A stretch of 64,000 nt of DNA from Geodermatophilus nigrescens (GTDB taxonomy: Bacteria; Actinomycetota; Actinomycetes; Mycobacteriales; Geodermatophilaceae). A model generated the notes under the pieces. That model did not search any database and was not told where the DNA came from. It saw nothing but the letters and a program-made list of their open reading frames with translations. The position numbers were made by a program, and so were the translations under genes. Shown here piece after piece: positions 44,152 through 53,481 of this stretch (positions are counted from its first letter, which is position 1; each line of letters opens with the position of its first letter). Location: the NCBI RefSeq assembly GCF_900129495.1, contig NZ_FQVX01000003.1:744001-808000 (forward strand), given 5' to 3'.

Positions 44152-44170
44152 GGACCCCTTCAGGGGGTCC
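44152..44170 (+). terminator. Small hairpin after moeZ
   Basis: GGACCCC-N5-GGGGTCC starts 5 bases after the moeZ stop. Together with the larger hairpin 16 bases on it forms a double terminator. Confidence 0.5.
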
Positions 44171-44185
44171 GCCCAGCGGCTCACC

Positions 44186-44221
44186 GGGGCCCGGCACCTG
44201 CGTCTGCGGGTGCCGGGCCCC
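44186..44221 (+). terminator. Hairpin terminator after moeZ
   Basis: Perfect 13-bp stem GGGGCCCGGCACC/GGTGCCGGGCCCC with a 10-base loop. It separates moeZ from the next gene on the same strand. Confidence 0.75.
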
Positions 44222-44245
44222 CGGCGTCTGTGTTGACTGGGGCGC

Positions 44246-44830
44246 GTGTCCGCACCCGAACCCGTCGAGCTGCTGGAGCTCTTCCAGCGCGCTCAGGCCG
44301 CCTTCACCGACCGCGTCGACGCCGTCGAGCCGGGCCAGTGGGACCTCGAGGCCCTGCCCGGCTGGACCGTCGCCGACCTCGTCGCGCACCTCGTCGGCGA
44401 GGCCCACTGGGTCCCCGGCCTGCTGGCCGGCGAGCCGCTCGACGACGTCGCCGCCCGCGTGCCGGAGGGCACCGGCGCGCTGCTCGGCGCCGACCCGCTC
44501 ACGTCGTGGGAGGGGGTCGCCGACGAGGCGCTGGCCGCCGTCGCCGCCGCCGACCTCGCCGCGGGCACCGTGCACCTGTCCCGCGGCCCGACGCCGGCGT
44601 GGGAGTACGTCGAGGAGCTGACCACCGACCTGACCGTGCACTCCTGGGACCTCGCCCGCGCCACCGGCGGCGACGAGGCGCTCGACCCGGCGCTGGTCCG
44701 CGCCGCGGAGCGGCTGGCCGGCCGGCTGCCCGCGGACGGGGTGCCGGGGCTGTTCGACCCGCCGGTGGAGCTGCCCGACGGCGCGACCCCGCAGGAGCGG
44801 CTGCTGGCCCGCCTCGGCCGCCGCGTCTGA
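44246..44830 (+). CDS. DinB/mycothiol-dependent enzyme-like (TIGR03083-type) protein
   Basis: 194 aa. Helical-bundle protein with WTVADLVAHLVGEAHWV at residues about 40-55 and TTDLTVHSWDLARATG at about 128-143, the His/Asp metal ligands of the maleylpyruvate-isomerase/DinB superfamily that often uses mycothiol. The reaction is unknown. GTG 44246; a TTGACT box 7 bases upstream suggests a near-leaderless start, though it lacks the A at position 2. Confidence 0.8.
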   Translation: MSAPEPVELLELFQRAQAAFTDRVDAVEPGQWDLEALPGWTVADLVAHLVGEAHWVPGLLAGEPLDDVAARVPEGTGALLGADPLTSWEGVADEALAAVAAADLAAGTVHLSRGPTPAWEYVEELTTDLTVHSWDLARATGGDEALDPALVRAAERLAGRLPADGVPGLFDPPVELPDGATPQERLLARLGRRV

Positions 44831-44882
44831 CCCGCTGGGGTGTCGGCCGGTCCGGGACGGCCCGGCGGCGCCCGCACGTCCC

Positions 44883-44888
44883 TATCCT
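44883..44888 (+). promoter_or_regulatory. Predicted -10 element for repeat-rich sensor protein
   Basis: TATCCT, predicted start near 44895, then GGAGG before ATG 44918. Confidence 0.5.
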
Positions 44889-44917
44889 GCGGGCTCACGC
44901 ACGCAGGAGGTCATCCC

Positions 44918-45844
44918 ATGAGCCAGCCGCCCTCGGGTCCGTTCCCCGACGGCTCCGGCCAGCCGCAGCCCGGCCCGTACGGCCAGCCGCAGCAGCCCGG
45001 GCAGTACGGCGCTCCCGGTCAGTACGGCGCCCCGGGCCAGCACGGGGCGCCCGGTCAGTACGGCGCACCCGACCCGTACGGCCAGCCCCAGCAGCCCGGT
45101 CAGTACGGGCAGCCCGGTCAGTTCGGGCAGCCCGGTCAGTACGGGCAGCCGTACGGCCAGCCCGGCGGGCCCGGCGGCCCGGGTGGAGGCAAGAAGCGGC
45201 GCGGGCTGGTCGCCGGCCTCATCGCGGGTCTCGTCCTCGTGATCGCGGCCGCCGTCACGCTCTTCTTCGTCCTCCGCGACGACGACCCCGCGCCGACGGC
45301 CGACGACACCACGACGACGACGTCGAGCAGCTCCAGCAGCTCGTCGTCGAGCTCGTCGAGCAGCAGCTCGTCGGCGACCACCAGCGCGCCGCCGCCCGCC
45401 GGCGGGGCCGGGTCGGCGGACCTGCTGGCGATCGTCCCGGCGGACTTCACCGACTGCACCGAGGCCCCGCTGGCCGGCGACGGCGACGTCGCCCACGCGT
45501 CCTGCGGCGCGGCCACCACCCAGCCCGGGCCCCAGGTGGCGGAGTTCTTCGCCTACCCCGACGCGGCGACGATGGACTCGGTCTTCGCCACCGACACCGA
45601 GGGTGCCCCGGCCATCCCGGACGGGCAGGACTGCGCGACGACGCAGGGCGCCGGCACGTGGTCGTCGGACACCAACTCCGGATCGGTCGCCTGCGCGATC
45701 GACGCCGCCAGCGGCCAGGTCGGGATCATCTGGACCGACGACAACGCACTGGTCGAGGGCGTCGTCACCGCCCCCGGCAGCACGCAGGCCGACCTCGCCG
45801 CGCTCTACACGTGGTGGACGGCGAACAGCGACTACCAGCTGTGA
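44918..45844 (+). CDS. Repeat-rich membrane protein with four-Cys extracellular domain
   Basis: 308 aa. Cytoplasmic head of about 90 residues made of Q-Y-G-x-P-G repeats ([21 protein letters not shown]), a TM helix at about residues 98-120, an Asp/Thr then poly-Ser tract (17 Ser), and a C-terminal domain (about 165-308) with Cys180, Cys196, Cys239 and Cys259 and the ending [13 protein letters not shown]. The C-terminal domain resembles the extracellular part of the kinase at 56354 (see findings). Its cytoplasmic Pro/Gln repeats suit phase-separating or SH3-like contacts (inference). The next gene overlaps its stop by 4 bases. Confidence 0.8.
   Translation: MSQPPSGPFPDGSGQPQPGPYGQPQQPGQYGAPGQYGAPGQHGAPGQYGAPDPYGQPQQPGQYGQPGQFGQPGQYGQPYGQPGGPGGPGGGKKRRGLVAGLIAGLVLVIAAAVTLFFVLRDDDPAPTADDTTTTTSSSSSSSSSSSSSSSSSATTSAPPPAGGAGSADLLAIVPADFTDCTEAPLAGDGDVAHASCGAATTQPGPQVAEFFAYPDAATMDSVFATDTEGAPAIPDGQDCATTQGAGTWSSDTNSGSVACAIDAASGQVGIIWTDDNALVEGVVTAPGSTQADLAALYTWWTANSDYQL
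44985..45165 (+). repeat. Tandem 15/18-bp DNA repeats in the sensor-protein head
   Basis: Variants of CAGTACGGCGCTCCCGGT and CAGTACGGGCAGCCCGGT repeat eight or more times, coding for Q-Y-G-x-P-G units. Repeat number could vary between strains by slippage or recombination. Confidence 0.75.
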
Positions 45845-46191
45845 GCCGCCGGGCGCCCGGGGAGCCGCGGCCCCCGGGCGCCCGCGCGGTCCCCGACCCG
45901 GCCGATGTCGACCCGGCCGACGTCGACGAGGCCGTGTTCGACGCCGTCGAGGCCATCCCACCGGGCCGGGTGAGCACCTACGGGGCGATCGGCCGGCTGG
46001 TCGGCGTCGGCCCGCGGCGCGTCGCCCGCGCGCTGTCCGGCGGCGGGGGCGCGGTGCCCTGGTACCGGGTCGTGCGCGCCGACGGCAGCTGCGCCGAGCC
46101 GGTGCGCGTGCGCCAGCTGGAGCTCCTGGCCGGCGAGGGCGTGCCGCTGCGCGCGGGCCGGGTGGACCTCGCCGCCGTCGGCTGGCCCTGA
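45841..46191 (+). CDS. Alkyltransferase-like (ATL) protein, MGMT-family domain
   Basis: 116 aa. [37 protein letters not shown] is the DNA-binding helix region of O6-alkylguanine methyltransferases. Where MGMT has PCHR with the acceptor Cys, this has [10 protein letters not shown], so it is an ATL: it can bind alkyl-damaged DNA but not repair it directly, and probably flags lesions for nucleotide excision. The neighbouring order matches Rv3204. GTG 45841 overlaps the upstream stop (GTGA). The first 25 residues are disordered. Confidence 0.85.
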   Translation: MSRRAPGEPRPPGARAVPDPADVDPADVDEAVFDAVEAIPPGRVSTYGAIGRLVGVGPRRVARALSGGGGAVPWYRVVRADGSCAEPVRVRQLELLAGEGVPLRAGRVDLAAVGWP

Positions 46192-46251
46192 GGCGATGAG
46201 TCCCGGGGCGCGGGCGGGTCCGTCCTGTGCCCGCCCGACCGAGAGGACCCC

Positions 46252-46797
46252 GTGGCCACGCTGCTCTACTCCGCGACCGCGTCGCTGGACGGCTTCATCG
46301 CCGGCCCCGGCGGGGACATGTCCTGGCTGACCCCGCACCTGGGCGCGCCGAACCCGACCGCCGACCGGCTCATGGCGCAGACGACGGCGATCCTCGCCGG
46401 CGCCGTCACCTTCGGCGGCGACGACCCGAACCGCGGCACCGACCGGGAGGGCGCCTTCGGCGGGCAGTGGTCGGGGCCGGTCGTCGTCCTCACCCACCGC
46501 CCGCCCGCGCAGGCGCCCGACGGCGTCACGTTCACCGACGACCTGCACCACGGCGTCGAGCTGGTCCGCGCGGCCGCCGGGGACGGGACGGCCAACGTGC
46601 TCGGGGCCGACGTCGCCCGCCAGCTCCTGGCCGCCCGCCTGCTGGACGAGGTGCTGCTGTTCTTCGCGCCCGTCCTCCTCGGCGACGGGACGCGGGTCCT
46701 CGACGTCCCGGGCGGGACGCAGGTGCTGCTCGACCCCGTGCCCGGGGAGACCGAGCACTGGTACCGGGTCCGGTACCCGGACGCGCCGGCCGGCTGA
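46252..46797 (+). CDS. RibD/dihydrofolate-reductase-like protein
   Basis: 181 aa RibD C-terminal-like fold: LLYSATASLDGFIAGPGGDMSWL at the N-terminus (NADPH/substrate pocket), AILAGAVTFGG, VVVLTHRPP and NVLGADVARQLLAARLLDEVLLFFAPVLLGDGTRVLD. Such YyaP/YwjB-like reductases are widespread, substrate unknown. GTG 46252 with GAGAGGA upstream. It sits between the ATL and adnA on the same strand; no link in function is evident. Confidence 0.82.
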   Translation: MATLLYSATASLDGFIAGPGGDMSWLTPHLGAPNPTADRLMAQTTAILAGAVTFGGDDPNRGTDREGAFGGQWSGPVVVLTHRPPAQAPDGVTFTDDLHHGVELVRAAAGDGTANVLGADVARQLLAARLLDEVLLFFAPVLLGDGTRVLDVPGGTQVLLDPVPGETEHWYRVRYPDAPAG

Positions 46798-46852
46798 CGC
46801 CGCGCCCCGTGCGCGCCGCGGCGATGTCGGACCGCCGTGGTGTCATCGAGGG

Positions 46853-49800
46853 GTGGCACTGCGGGGGGACACGACGCACGGGGACGGGGCGCCGGTCTAC
46901 CGGCTCGTGCAGCCGGCCGCCGAGCCGCCGCGGCGGCCGCGGCTGGACCCCACGCAGCAGGCCGTCGTCGACCACCCGGGCGGGCCGCTGCTGGTCCTGG
47001 CCGGTCCCGGCACGGGCAAGACGACGACGATCGTCGAGGCGGTCGCCGCGCGGATCGACCGCGGCGTGGACCCCGAGCAGATCCTCGTCCTGACCTTCAG
47101 CCGGCGGGCCGCCGCCGAGCTGCGCGACCGGGTCACCGCGCGGGTGGCGCGCACCATCCGCGAGCCGCTGGCCCGCACCTTCCACTCCTACGCCTACGGG
47201 GTGCTGCGCCGGGCGGCGCTGCTGCGGGGTGAGGCGCCGCCGCGGCTGCTCACCGCCGCCGAGCAGGACGCCGTCGTCGCGGAGCTGCTGCGCGGTGACC
47301 TGGCGGGGGAGGGCGCGGTCCGCTGGCCCGACCAGCTGATGCCGGCGCTCGCCACCGCCGGGTTCCGCGGCGAGCTGCGCGACCTGCTGCTGCGGGCCAC
47401 CGAGCGCGGGGTGGACCCCGAGCTGCTGGCCGCCTGGGGCCGCGAGACGGGCACCGACGCGTGGCTGCACGCCGCGGCGTTCCTCGAGCAGTACGAGGCG
47501 GTCACCGCCTTCTCCACGGCCGGCGGCGGCGACGCCTCCGGTTACGACCCCGCCGAGCTCGTCCGCGCCGCGATCGCCGAGCTGGAGGACGACCCCGAGC
47601 TGCTGCGCGCCGAGCGCGCGCGGGCCCGCTGGCTGTTCGTCGACGAGTACCAGGACACCGACCCCGCGCAGGTCGAGCTGCTGCAGCTGCTGGCCGGCGG
47701 CGGCGGTGACCTGGTCGTCGTGGGGGACCCCGACCAGGCCATCTACGCCTTCCGCGGCGCCGAGCCGCGCGGCATCGTCGACTTCCCCGACGCCTTCCGC
47801 ACCGTCCGCGGGGAGCCCGCGCCGCGCGTCTCGCTCGGGGTGTGCCGCCGGTCGGGCCCGGCCCTGCTCGCGGTGAGCCGCCGGGTCGCCGAGGCGCTGC
47901 CCGGGCCCTGGGAGCACCGCCGGCTCGCGGCCGTCGACGGTGCCGAGGAGGGCGCCGCGGAGGTGCACGTCTTCGGGTCCGCGTCGGTGGAGGCCGCCTA
48001 CGTCGCCGACACCCTGCGCCGAGCGCACCTCGTCGACGACGTGCCGTGGGGCGAGATGGCCGTCGTCGTCCGCAACGCCCTGGCCATCGGCCCGCTGCGG
48101 CGCGCGCTGACCTCGGCCGGCGTCCCGGTGGAGGTCGGCACCGACGACCTCCCGCTGGCCGCCCAGCCCGCCGTCGCGCCGCTGCTCGCCGCGCTGCGCG
48201 CGCTGCTGCCGCGGCGGGACGCCGAGCCCGGCACGCTCGACCTCGACGAGCCCGGCGCCGAGGCGCTGCTCACCTCGCCGCTCGGCGGGGCCACCGTGCT
48301 CGACCTGCGCCGGCTGCGGCGGGCGGTGCGCATCGCGCAGGCCCAGCGCGGCGTCGACGCCGACGAGCGCGGCGAGCCGCTGGCCGCCGCCCTCGCCGAC
48401 GAGGCGCTGCTCGAGGAGCTGCCCGAAGCCGTCGCCCGGCCCGCTCGGAAGGTCGCCGGCGTGCTCGCCGCCGGCCGGGTGGCGCTGGCCCGCGACGGCT
48501 CGGCCGAGGACGTGCTGTGGGCGATGTGGCAGCGCAGCGGGCTGGCCGGCCGGTGGGCGCGGGCCAGCGCCGCGGGCGGGGCGGCGGGCGCGGGCGCCGA
48601 CCGCGACCTCGACGCCGTCGTCGCCCTGTTCGACGCCGCGGCCGGCTTCGTCGACCGGCTGCCCTCGGCCACCGTCGGGGCGTTCGTCGAGCACCTCGCG
48701 GCCCAGGAGCTGCCCGGCGTCGCCGGTGCCGGCCGGGAGTCGGCCGCGGACGCCGTGCGGCTGCTCACCGCGCACGCGTCCAAGGGCCTGGAGTGGGACG
48801 TCGTCTGCGTCGCCGGCGTCCAGGAGGGCGTCTGGCCCGACCTGCGCGACCGCGGCACGCTGCTCGACACCGAGCTGCTGGTGGAGCGCGTCGCGGGCAT
48901 CGACGGCGCGACGGTCGACCGGCGCGTGCAGATGCTCGCCGAGGAGCGGCGGCTGTTCTACGTCGCCTGCACCCGCGCCCGGAGGCGGCTGGTGGTCACG
49001 GCGGTGGAGGGCGCGCTCGACGGCCCCGACGCCGGCGCCACCGCCTCGCGGTTCCTCGACCTCGTCGCCGCGCCGCCCGACGAGGGCCGCCCGCTCACGC
49101 CGCTGCCGCGCTCGCTCACCCTGCCCGCGCTGGTCGCCGACCTGCGGCGCACGGTCAGCGACCCGCAGACCGAGCCCGCGCGCCGCTCGGCGGCCGCGGC
49201 GGTGCTGCGCCGGCTGGCCGACGAGGGCGTCCCCGGCGCCTCGCCCGCCGACTGGTGGGGGCTGGCGCCGCTGTCCGACGACGCGCCGCTGGTGCCCGAG
49301 GGCGAGCCGGTACGGGTGCGCCCGTCGGCGATCGAGACCTTCCAGCGCTGCCCGCTCAAGTGGGTGCTCGGCGCGGTGGGTGCCGAGGCGTCGCCGGACT
49401 CGACCCGCACCGTCGGCTCGGCGGTGCACGCGGTGGCGCAGCAGGTGGCCGAGGGACTGCCCGCCGCCGAGGCGCCGGCCGCGCTGGCCGTGGAGCTCGA
49501 CGCGCTGGACCTCGGCCCCGGCTGGGCCGACCAGCGGCAGCGCGTGGCCGCCCGCGACATGCTCGACCGGTTCCTGCGCTGGCACGCGGGCAACCGGCGC
49601 GAGCTGCTGGCCGCCGAGGCCGACTTCGACGTCACGGTGGGCCGGGCGCGCATCCGCGGCCAGGTCGACCGGCTCGAGCGGGACTCCGCGGGCCGGCTGG
49701 TCGTCGTCGACCTCAAGACCGGCCGCAGCCAGGCCAAGGGCATCGACACCCACGGCCAGCTCGCCGCCTACCAGGTGGCGGTCGCGGCGGGCGCCTTCGG

Positions 49801-50053
49801 CGAGCACGGCGACGCCCCCGGCGGGGCGGCGCTGCTGCAGGTGGGGTCCGGCACGAAGGCCAAGGAGCAGGCGCAGGACGCGCTCCCGGCCGACGTGCCG
49901 GTGGGGGAGACGTGGGCCGGCGAGCTCGTCGCGGAGGTGGGCGACGGGATGGGCGCGGGCACCTTCGAGGTGCGCACCGGCAGCCACTGCTCCCGCTGCC
50001 CGGCCCGCCGCAGCTGCCCGATGCACGAGCGCGGCCGGCAGGTCACGGCGTGA
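46853..50053 (+). CDS. adnA: AdnA subunit of AdnAB helicase-nuclease
   Basis: 1066 aa. N-terminal UvrD-like motor with Walker A AGPGTGKTTT (about residues 50-59), DEYQDTD (about 262-268), QAIYAFRG and VACTRAR; C-terminal RecB-like nuclease with GQVDRLERDSAGRLVVVDLKTG (about 937-958), and Cys residues in FQRCPLKW (about 833) and C-S-R-C-P-A-R-R-S-C-P (about 1046-1055) that fit an Fe-S cluster. AdnAB resects double-strand breaks in mycobacteria in place of RecBCD. GTG 46853; the stop overlaps the adnB GTG. AdnA/AdnB labels follow the order Rv3202c-Rv3201c from memory. Confidence 0.9.
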   Translation: MALRGDTTHGDGAPVYRLVQPAAEPPRRPRLDPTQQAVVDHPGGPLLVLAGPGTGKTTTIVEAVAARIDRGVDPEQILVLTFSRRAAAELRDRVTARVARTIREPLARTFHSYAYGVLRRAALLRGEAPPRLLTAAEQDAVVAELLRGDLAGEGAVRWPDQLMPALATAGFRGELRDLLLRATERGVDPELLAAWGRETGTDAWLHAAAFLEQYEAVTAFSTAGGGDASGYDPAELVRAAIAELEDDPELLRAERARARWLFVDEYQDTDPAQVELLQLLAGGGGDLVVVGDPDQAIYAFRGAEPRGIVDFPDAFRTVRGEPAPRVSLGVCRRSGPALLAVSRRVAEALPGPWEHRRLAAVDGAEEGAAEVHVFGSASVEAAYVADTLRRAHLVDDVPWGEMAVVVRNALAIGPLRRALTSAGVPVEVGTDDLPLAAQPAVAPLLAALRALLPRRDAEPGTLDLDEPGAEALLTSPLGGATVLDLRRLRRAVRIAQAQRGVDADERGEPLAAALADEALLEELPEAVARPARKVAGVLAAGRVALARDGSAEDVLWAMWQRSGLAGRWARASAAGGAAGAGADRDLDAVVALFDAAAGFVDRLPSATVGAFVEHLAAQELPGVAGAGRESAADAVRLLTAHASKGLEWDVVCVAGVQEGVWPDLRDRGTLLDTELLVERVAGIDGATVDRRVQMLAEERRLFYVACTRARRRLVVTAVEGALDGPDAGATASRFLDLVAAPPDEGRPLTPLPRSLTLPALVADLRRTVSDPQTEPARRSAAAAVLRRLADEGVPGASPADWWGLAPLSDDAPLVPEGEPVRVRPSAIETFQRCPLKWVLGAVGAEASPDSTRTVGSAVHAVAQQVAEGLPAAEAPAALAVELDALDLGPGWADQRQRVAARDMLDRFLRWHAGNRRELLAAEADFDVTVGRARIRGQVDRLERDSAGRLVVVDLKTGRSQAKGIDTHGQLAAYQVAVAAGAFGEHGDAPGGAALLQVGSGTKAKEQAQDALPADVPVGETWAGELVAEVGDGMGAGTFEVRTGSHCSRCPARRSCPMHERGRQVTA

Positions 50054-53000
50054 GTCGACGTTCCACGCCGGCCGAGGACCAGCTCGCCTTCGACGACGCC
50101 CTGTTCGGCGGCGCGCCCGAGCCGGTGGAGCCGCGGCGGCTGCTCACCCCCGCCGAGGTCGCCGAGCGGTGCGGCCTGAAGTACGCGCCGTCCGACGAGC
50201 AGGCGCGCGTGGTGTCGTCGCCGGCCGACCGGCCGCTGGTCGTCGTCGCCGGCGCCGGGTCCGGCAAGACCGAGACGATGGCCGCCCGTGTGTGCTGGCT
50301 GGTGGCCAACGAGCTGGTCGCGCCCGACGCTGTCCTCGGGCTGACCTTCACCCGCAAGGCCGCCAGCGAGCTCAACGAGCGCATCCGCATCCGGCTCGGC
50401 GCGCTGGCACGGCACCCCGGCACCGACCCGGAGCTCAGGGAGCGGCTCGCCGTCGCGATGCCGACGGTGTCCACCTACCACGGCTACGCCGCCTCGCTGG
50501 TCAGCGAGCACGGGCTGCGGATCGGCGTCGAGCCGGGCGCCGGCGTGCTCGGCCCGGCCATGTGCTGGGGCCAGGCGGCGTCGGTGGTGTCGCAGTGGAC
50601 CGGCGACATGGCCGACGTCCCGCTCACCCCGCTCACCACCGTCGAGGACGTGCTGGCGCTGGCCGGCGAGCTCGGCGAGCACGACGTCTCCGCGGACGCG
50701 CTGCGCTCCTGGACCGCCCGCCTGGAGCGCCAGGTCGCCGGCTACCCCGACGCGAAGGGCAAGCGCGGCCCGTACGCGCCGGTGCTGGAGATGCTCGCCC
50801 GGCAGCGGGCCCGCGTGGCGCTGCTGCCGCTGGTCGAGGCCTTCGAGGGGCGCAAGCGGGCCGCCGGGGCCATCGACCACTCCGACCAGGTCGCCTTGGC
50901 GGCGAAGGTGGCGGTCAGCGCGCCGGAGGTCGGCCGCCGCGAGCGGGCGCGCTGGCGGATCGTGCTGCTCGACGAGTACCAGGACACCAGCGTCGGCCAG
51001 CTGCGCATGCTCGAGGCGCTGTTCGGCCGCACCAGCGGGCACGCGGTGCTGGCCGTCGGCGACCCGCGGCAGTCGATCTACGGCTGGCGCGGCGCGTCGG
51101 CCGGCACGATCGAGCGGTTCGCGCGCACCTTCCCCGGCCTGCGCGGCCGGGAGGCGCAGCGGCTCACCCTGGCCACCAGCTGGCGCAACGACGGCGCCGT
51201 GCTCGACGTCGCCAACGCCGTCGCCGGGATGCTGCCCGCGCCGGACGTGCCGCTGCCCGACCTCGCGTCGGCGCCCGGGGCCGGGCGGGGCCTGGTCACC
51301 GCCGGCCTGTACGCCACGGTGGCCGAGGAGACCGAGGCGCTCGCCGACCGGCTGGCCGCCTGCTGGCGCGGCGAGGACCCCGACGTGCCGCCGCGCCCCG
51401 ACGGCCGCCCGCCCACCACCGCGGTGCTCGTGCGCACGCGCAAGCAGCTGCCCGGCATCGCGGCCGCGCTGCGCGCCCGCGGGCTGCCCGTCACCGTGGT
51501 GGGCCTCGGCGGGCTGCTCGAGGTGCCCGAGGTCTCCGACGTCGTCGCCACGCTCACCGTGCTGGTCGACCCCACCGCCGGCGACGCGCTCGGCCGGCTG
51601 CTCACCGGCGCGCGCTGGCGGATCGGCCCGCGCGACCTCGCCGCGCTCGAGGCCCGCGCCCGGGCACTCGTGCACGGCCGCCGCCCCCCGCGCGAGACCG
51701 ACGACGAGGCGGCGCCCCGGCCCTCGGAGCGGGGCAGCATCGTCGAGGCGCTCGACGACCTCGGCGACCCGGCGGCCTACTCGCCCGCCGCGTACCGCCG
51801 GCTGCGGCGGCTCGGCGCGGAGCTGGGGCACCTGCGCGGCCGGCTGGGGGAGTCGCTGCCCGACATGGTCGACGACGTCGCCCGCGTCCTCGGCCTGGAG
51901 ACCGAGCTGGCCAGCACGCCCGGCGTGAGCCCCGGCGCCGCGCGGGCGCACCTCGACGCGCTGCACGCCGTCGCCGCGGAGTTCACCGAGCTGGCCGAGC
52001 TGCCCTCGCTGCCGGCGTTCCTCGGCTACCTCAAGGACGCCGAGGAGCGCGAGCGCGGCCTGGAGCCCGGCGAGGTCGCCGTCGACCCGGAGTCCATCCA
52101 GCTGCTCACCGGCCACTCGGCCAAGGGCCTGGAGTGGGACGTCGTCGCGGTGCCCGGCATGACCGCCGACCAGTTCCCCGCCCGCACCGACACCGCCGAC
52201 TCGTGGGTGAAGGACCCGGGTGCCGTCCCCGTCGACCTGCGCCTCACCGACCGCGAGGAGCTGCCGCAGCTGCGCCTGCCCGTGCCCGGCTCCGGCGACC
52301 AGGCCGCGGTGCGCGCCGCGCTCGAGGACTACGTCGAGGAGTGGAAGCGCTTCGGCGAGGCCGAGGAGATCCGGCTGGGCTACGTGGCGGTCACCCGCGC
52401 CAAGCACCTGCTCGTGTGCTCGGGCAGCTGGTGGCGGGAGGGCGTGAAGCCCAACGGCCCGTCGGTGCTGCTCGACACCGTCCGCCGGGCGTGCACCGCG
52501 GGCGCCGGCGTCGTCGTCGCGTGGGCCGAGCGGCCCGAGGACGGCGCCACCAACCCGGCGCTGGAGGAGTGGCCGGTCGGCGTCTGGCCGGCCGACCCGC
52601 TGTCGGCGCCGCGGCGCCGTGCCCTCACCGCCGCCGCCGAGCTGGTGGCCGGCGCGGCGCCGCACCCGCTCGACCCCGGCGCCGACCTGGGCACCGCCGA
52701 CCCCGAGGTGGCGCGCTGGGTGCGCGACGCCGACCTGCTGCTGCGCGAGCGGCGGCGCACGGCCCGGCCCACGGTCGAGGTGGCGCTGCCGTCGCACCTG
52801 TCGGTGTCGGAGCTGGTCACCCTGCGCCGCGACCCCGCCGAGCTGGCCCGCCGGCTGCGCCGCCCCATGCCCGCCGCGCCCGCGCCGCTGGCCCGCCGCG
52901 GCACCGCCTTCCACGCCTGGCTCGAGGAGCGCTTCGGCGCCGCCCGGCTGCTCGACCTCGACGAGCTCCCCGGCTCCGGCGACGAGTCCGCGGCCCCCGA

Positions 53001-53460
53001 CGGGGCGCTCACCGAGCTGCAGCAGGCGTTCCTGGCCAGCCCGTGGGCCGAGCGCCAGCCGGTCGAGGTGGAGGTGCCCTTCGAGACGCCGCTGGGCCCG
53101 CTGACCCTGCGCGGGCGGATCGACGCGGTCTTCGGCGACGCCGAGGGCGGCTTCGAGGTGGTCGACTGGAAGACCGGCCCGCCGCCGTCGGGAACGGAGC
53201 TGTCGGCCGCCGCGGTGCAGCTGGCCGCCTACCGGCTGGGCTGGTCGCGGCTGGCCGGCGTGCCGGTCGAGCGGGTCAGCGCCGGCTTCCACCACGTCTC
53301 CGCCGGGGTCACCGTGCGCCCGGTCGACCTGCTCGACGAGGCCGGCCTGCTCGCGCTGGTCACCGGCCGGGCCGCGGCCGGCGGCGACCTGCCCGACGAC
53401 CTGCCGCCCGAGCCGGACGACGACGAGCTTCCGCCCCCGCCGGACGACGAACTCGGTTGA
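50050..53460 (+). CDS. adnB: AdnB subunit of AdnAB helicase-nuclease
   Basis: 1136 aa. UvrD-like helicase with Walker A VVAGAGSGKTETM (about residues 65-77), DEYQDTS (about 307-313), GDPRQSIYGWRG and VAVTRAKHL; C-terminal RecB-like nuclease with GRIDAVFGDAEGGFEVVDWKTG (about 1020-1040). No Fe-S Cys cluster is visible in this subunit. Overlaps adnA by 4 bases (GTG 50050), so both subunits are made together. The open frame runs to 47842 inside adnA but the GTG is the correct start by the family N-terminus. Acidic C-terminal tail. Confidence 0.9.
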   Translation: MSRRSTPAEDQLAFDDALFGGAPEPVEPRRLLTPAEVAERCGLKYAPSDEQARVVSSPADRPLVVVAGAGSGKTETMAARVCWLVANELVAPDAVLGLTFTRKAASELNERIRIRLGALARHPGTDPELRERLAVAMPTVSTYHGYAASLVSEHGLRIGVEPGAGVLGPAMCWGQAASVVSQWTGDMADVPLTPLTTVEDVLALAGELGEHDVSADALRSWTARLERQVAGYPDAKGKRGPYAPVLEMLARQRARVALLPLVEAFEGRKRAAGAIDHSDQVALAAKVAVSAPEVGRRERARWRIVLLDEYQDTSVGQLRMLEALFGRTSGHAVLAVGDPRQSIYGWRGASAGTIERFARTFPGLRGREAQRLTLATSWRNDGAVLDVANAVAGMLPAPDVPLPDLASAPGAGRGLVTAGLYATVAEETEALADRLAACWRGEDPDVPPRPDGRPPTTAVLVRTRKQLPGIAAALRARGLPVTVVGLGGLLEVPEVSDVVATLTVLVDPTAGDALGRLLTGARWRIGPRDLAALEARARALVHGRRPPRETDDEAAPRPSERGSIVEALDDLGDPAAYSPAAYRRLRRLGAELGHLRGRLGESLPDMVDDVARVLGLETELASTPGVSPGAARAHLDALHAVAAEFTELAELPSLPAFLGYLKDAEERERGLEPGEVAVDPESIQLLTGHSAKGLEWDVVAVPGMTADQFPARTDTADSWVKDPGAVPVDLRLTDREELPQLRLPVPGSGDQAAVRAALEDYVEEWKRFGEAEEIRLGYVAVTRAKHLLVCSGSWWREGVKPNGPSVLLDTVRRACTAGAGVVVAWAERPEDGATNPALEEWPVGVWPADPLSAPRRRALTAAAELVAGAAPHPLDPGADLGTADPEVARWVRDADLLLRERRRTARPTVEVALPSHLSVSELVTLRRDPAELARRLRRPMPAAPAPLARRGTAFHAWLEERFGAARLLDLDELPGSGDESAAPDGALTELQQAFLASPWAERQPVEVEVPFETPLGPLTLRGRIDAVFGDAEGGFEVVDWKTGPPPSGTELSAAAVQLAAYRLGWSRLAGVPVERVSAGFHHVSAGVTVRPVDLLDEAGLLALVTGRAAAGGDLPDDLPPEPDDDELPPPPDDELG

Positions 53461-53481
53461 CGCCCGCGCCAGCCTGATCGG

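Noticed and set aside
47842-50049. N-terminal extension of adnB to 47842 and similar long frames through adnA
   Set aside because: The extension is Arg/Ala/Gly/Pro-rich noise in another frame of adnA; the adnB family N-terminus begins at GTG 50050.
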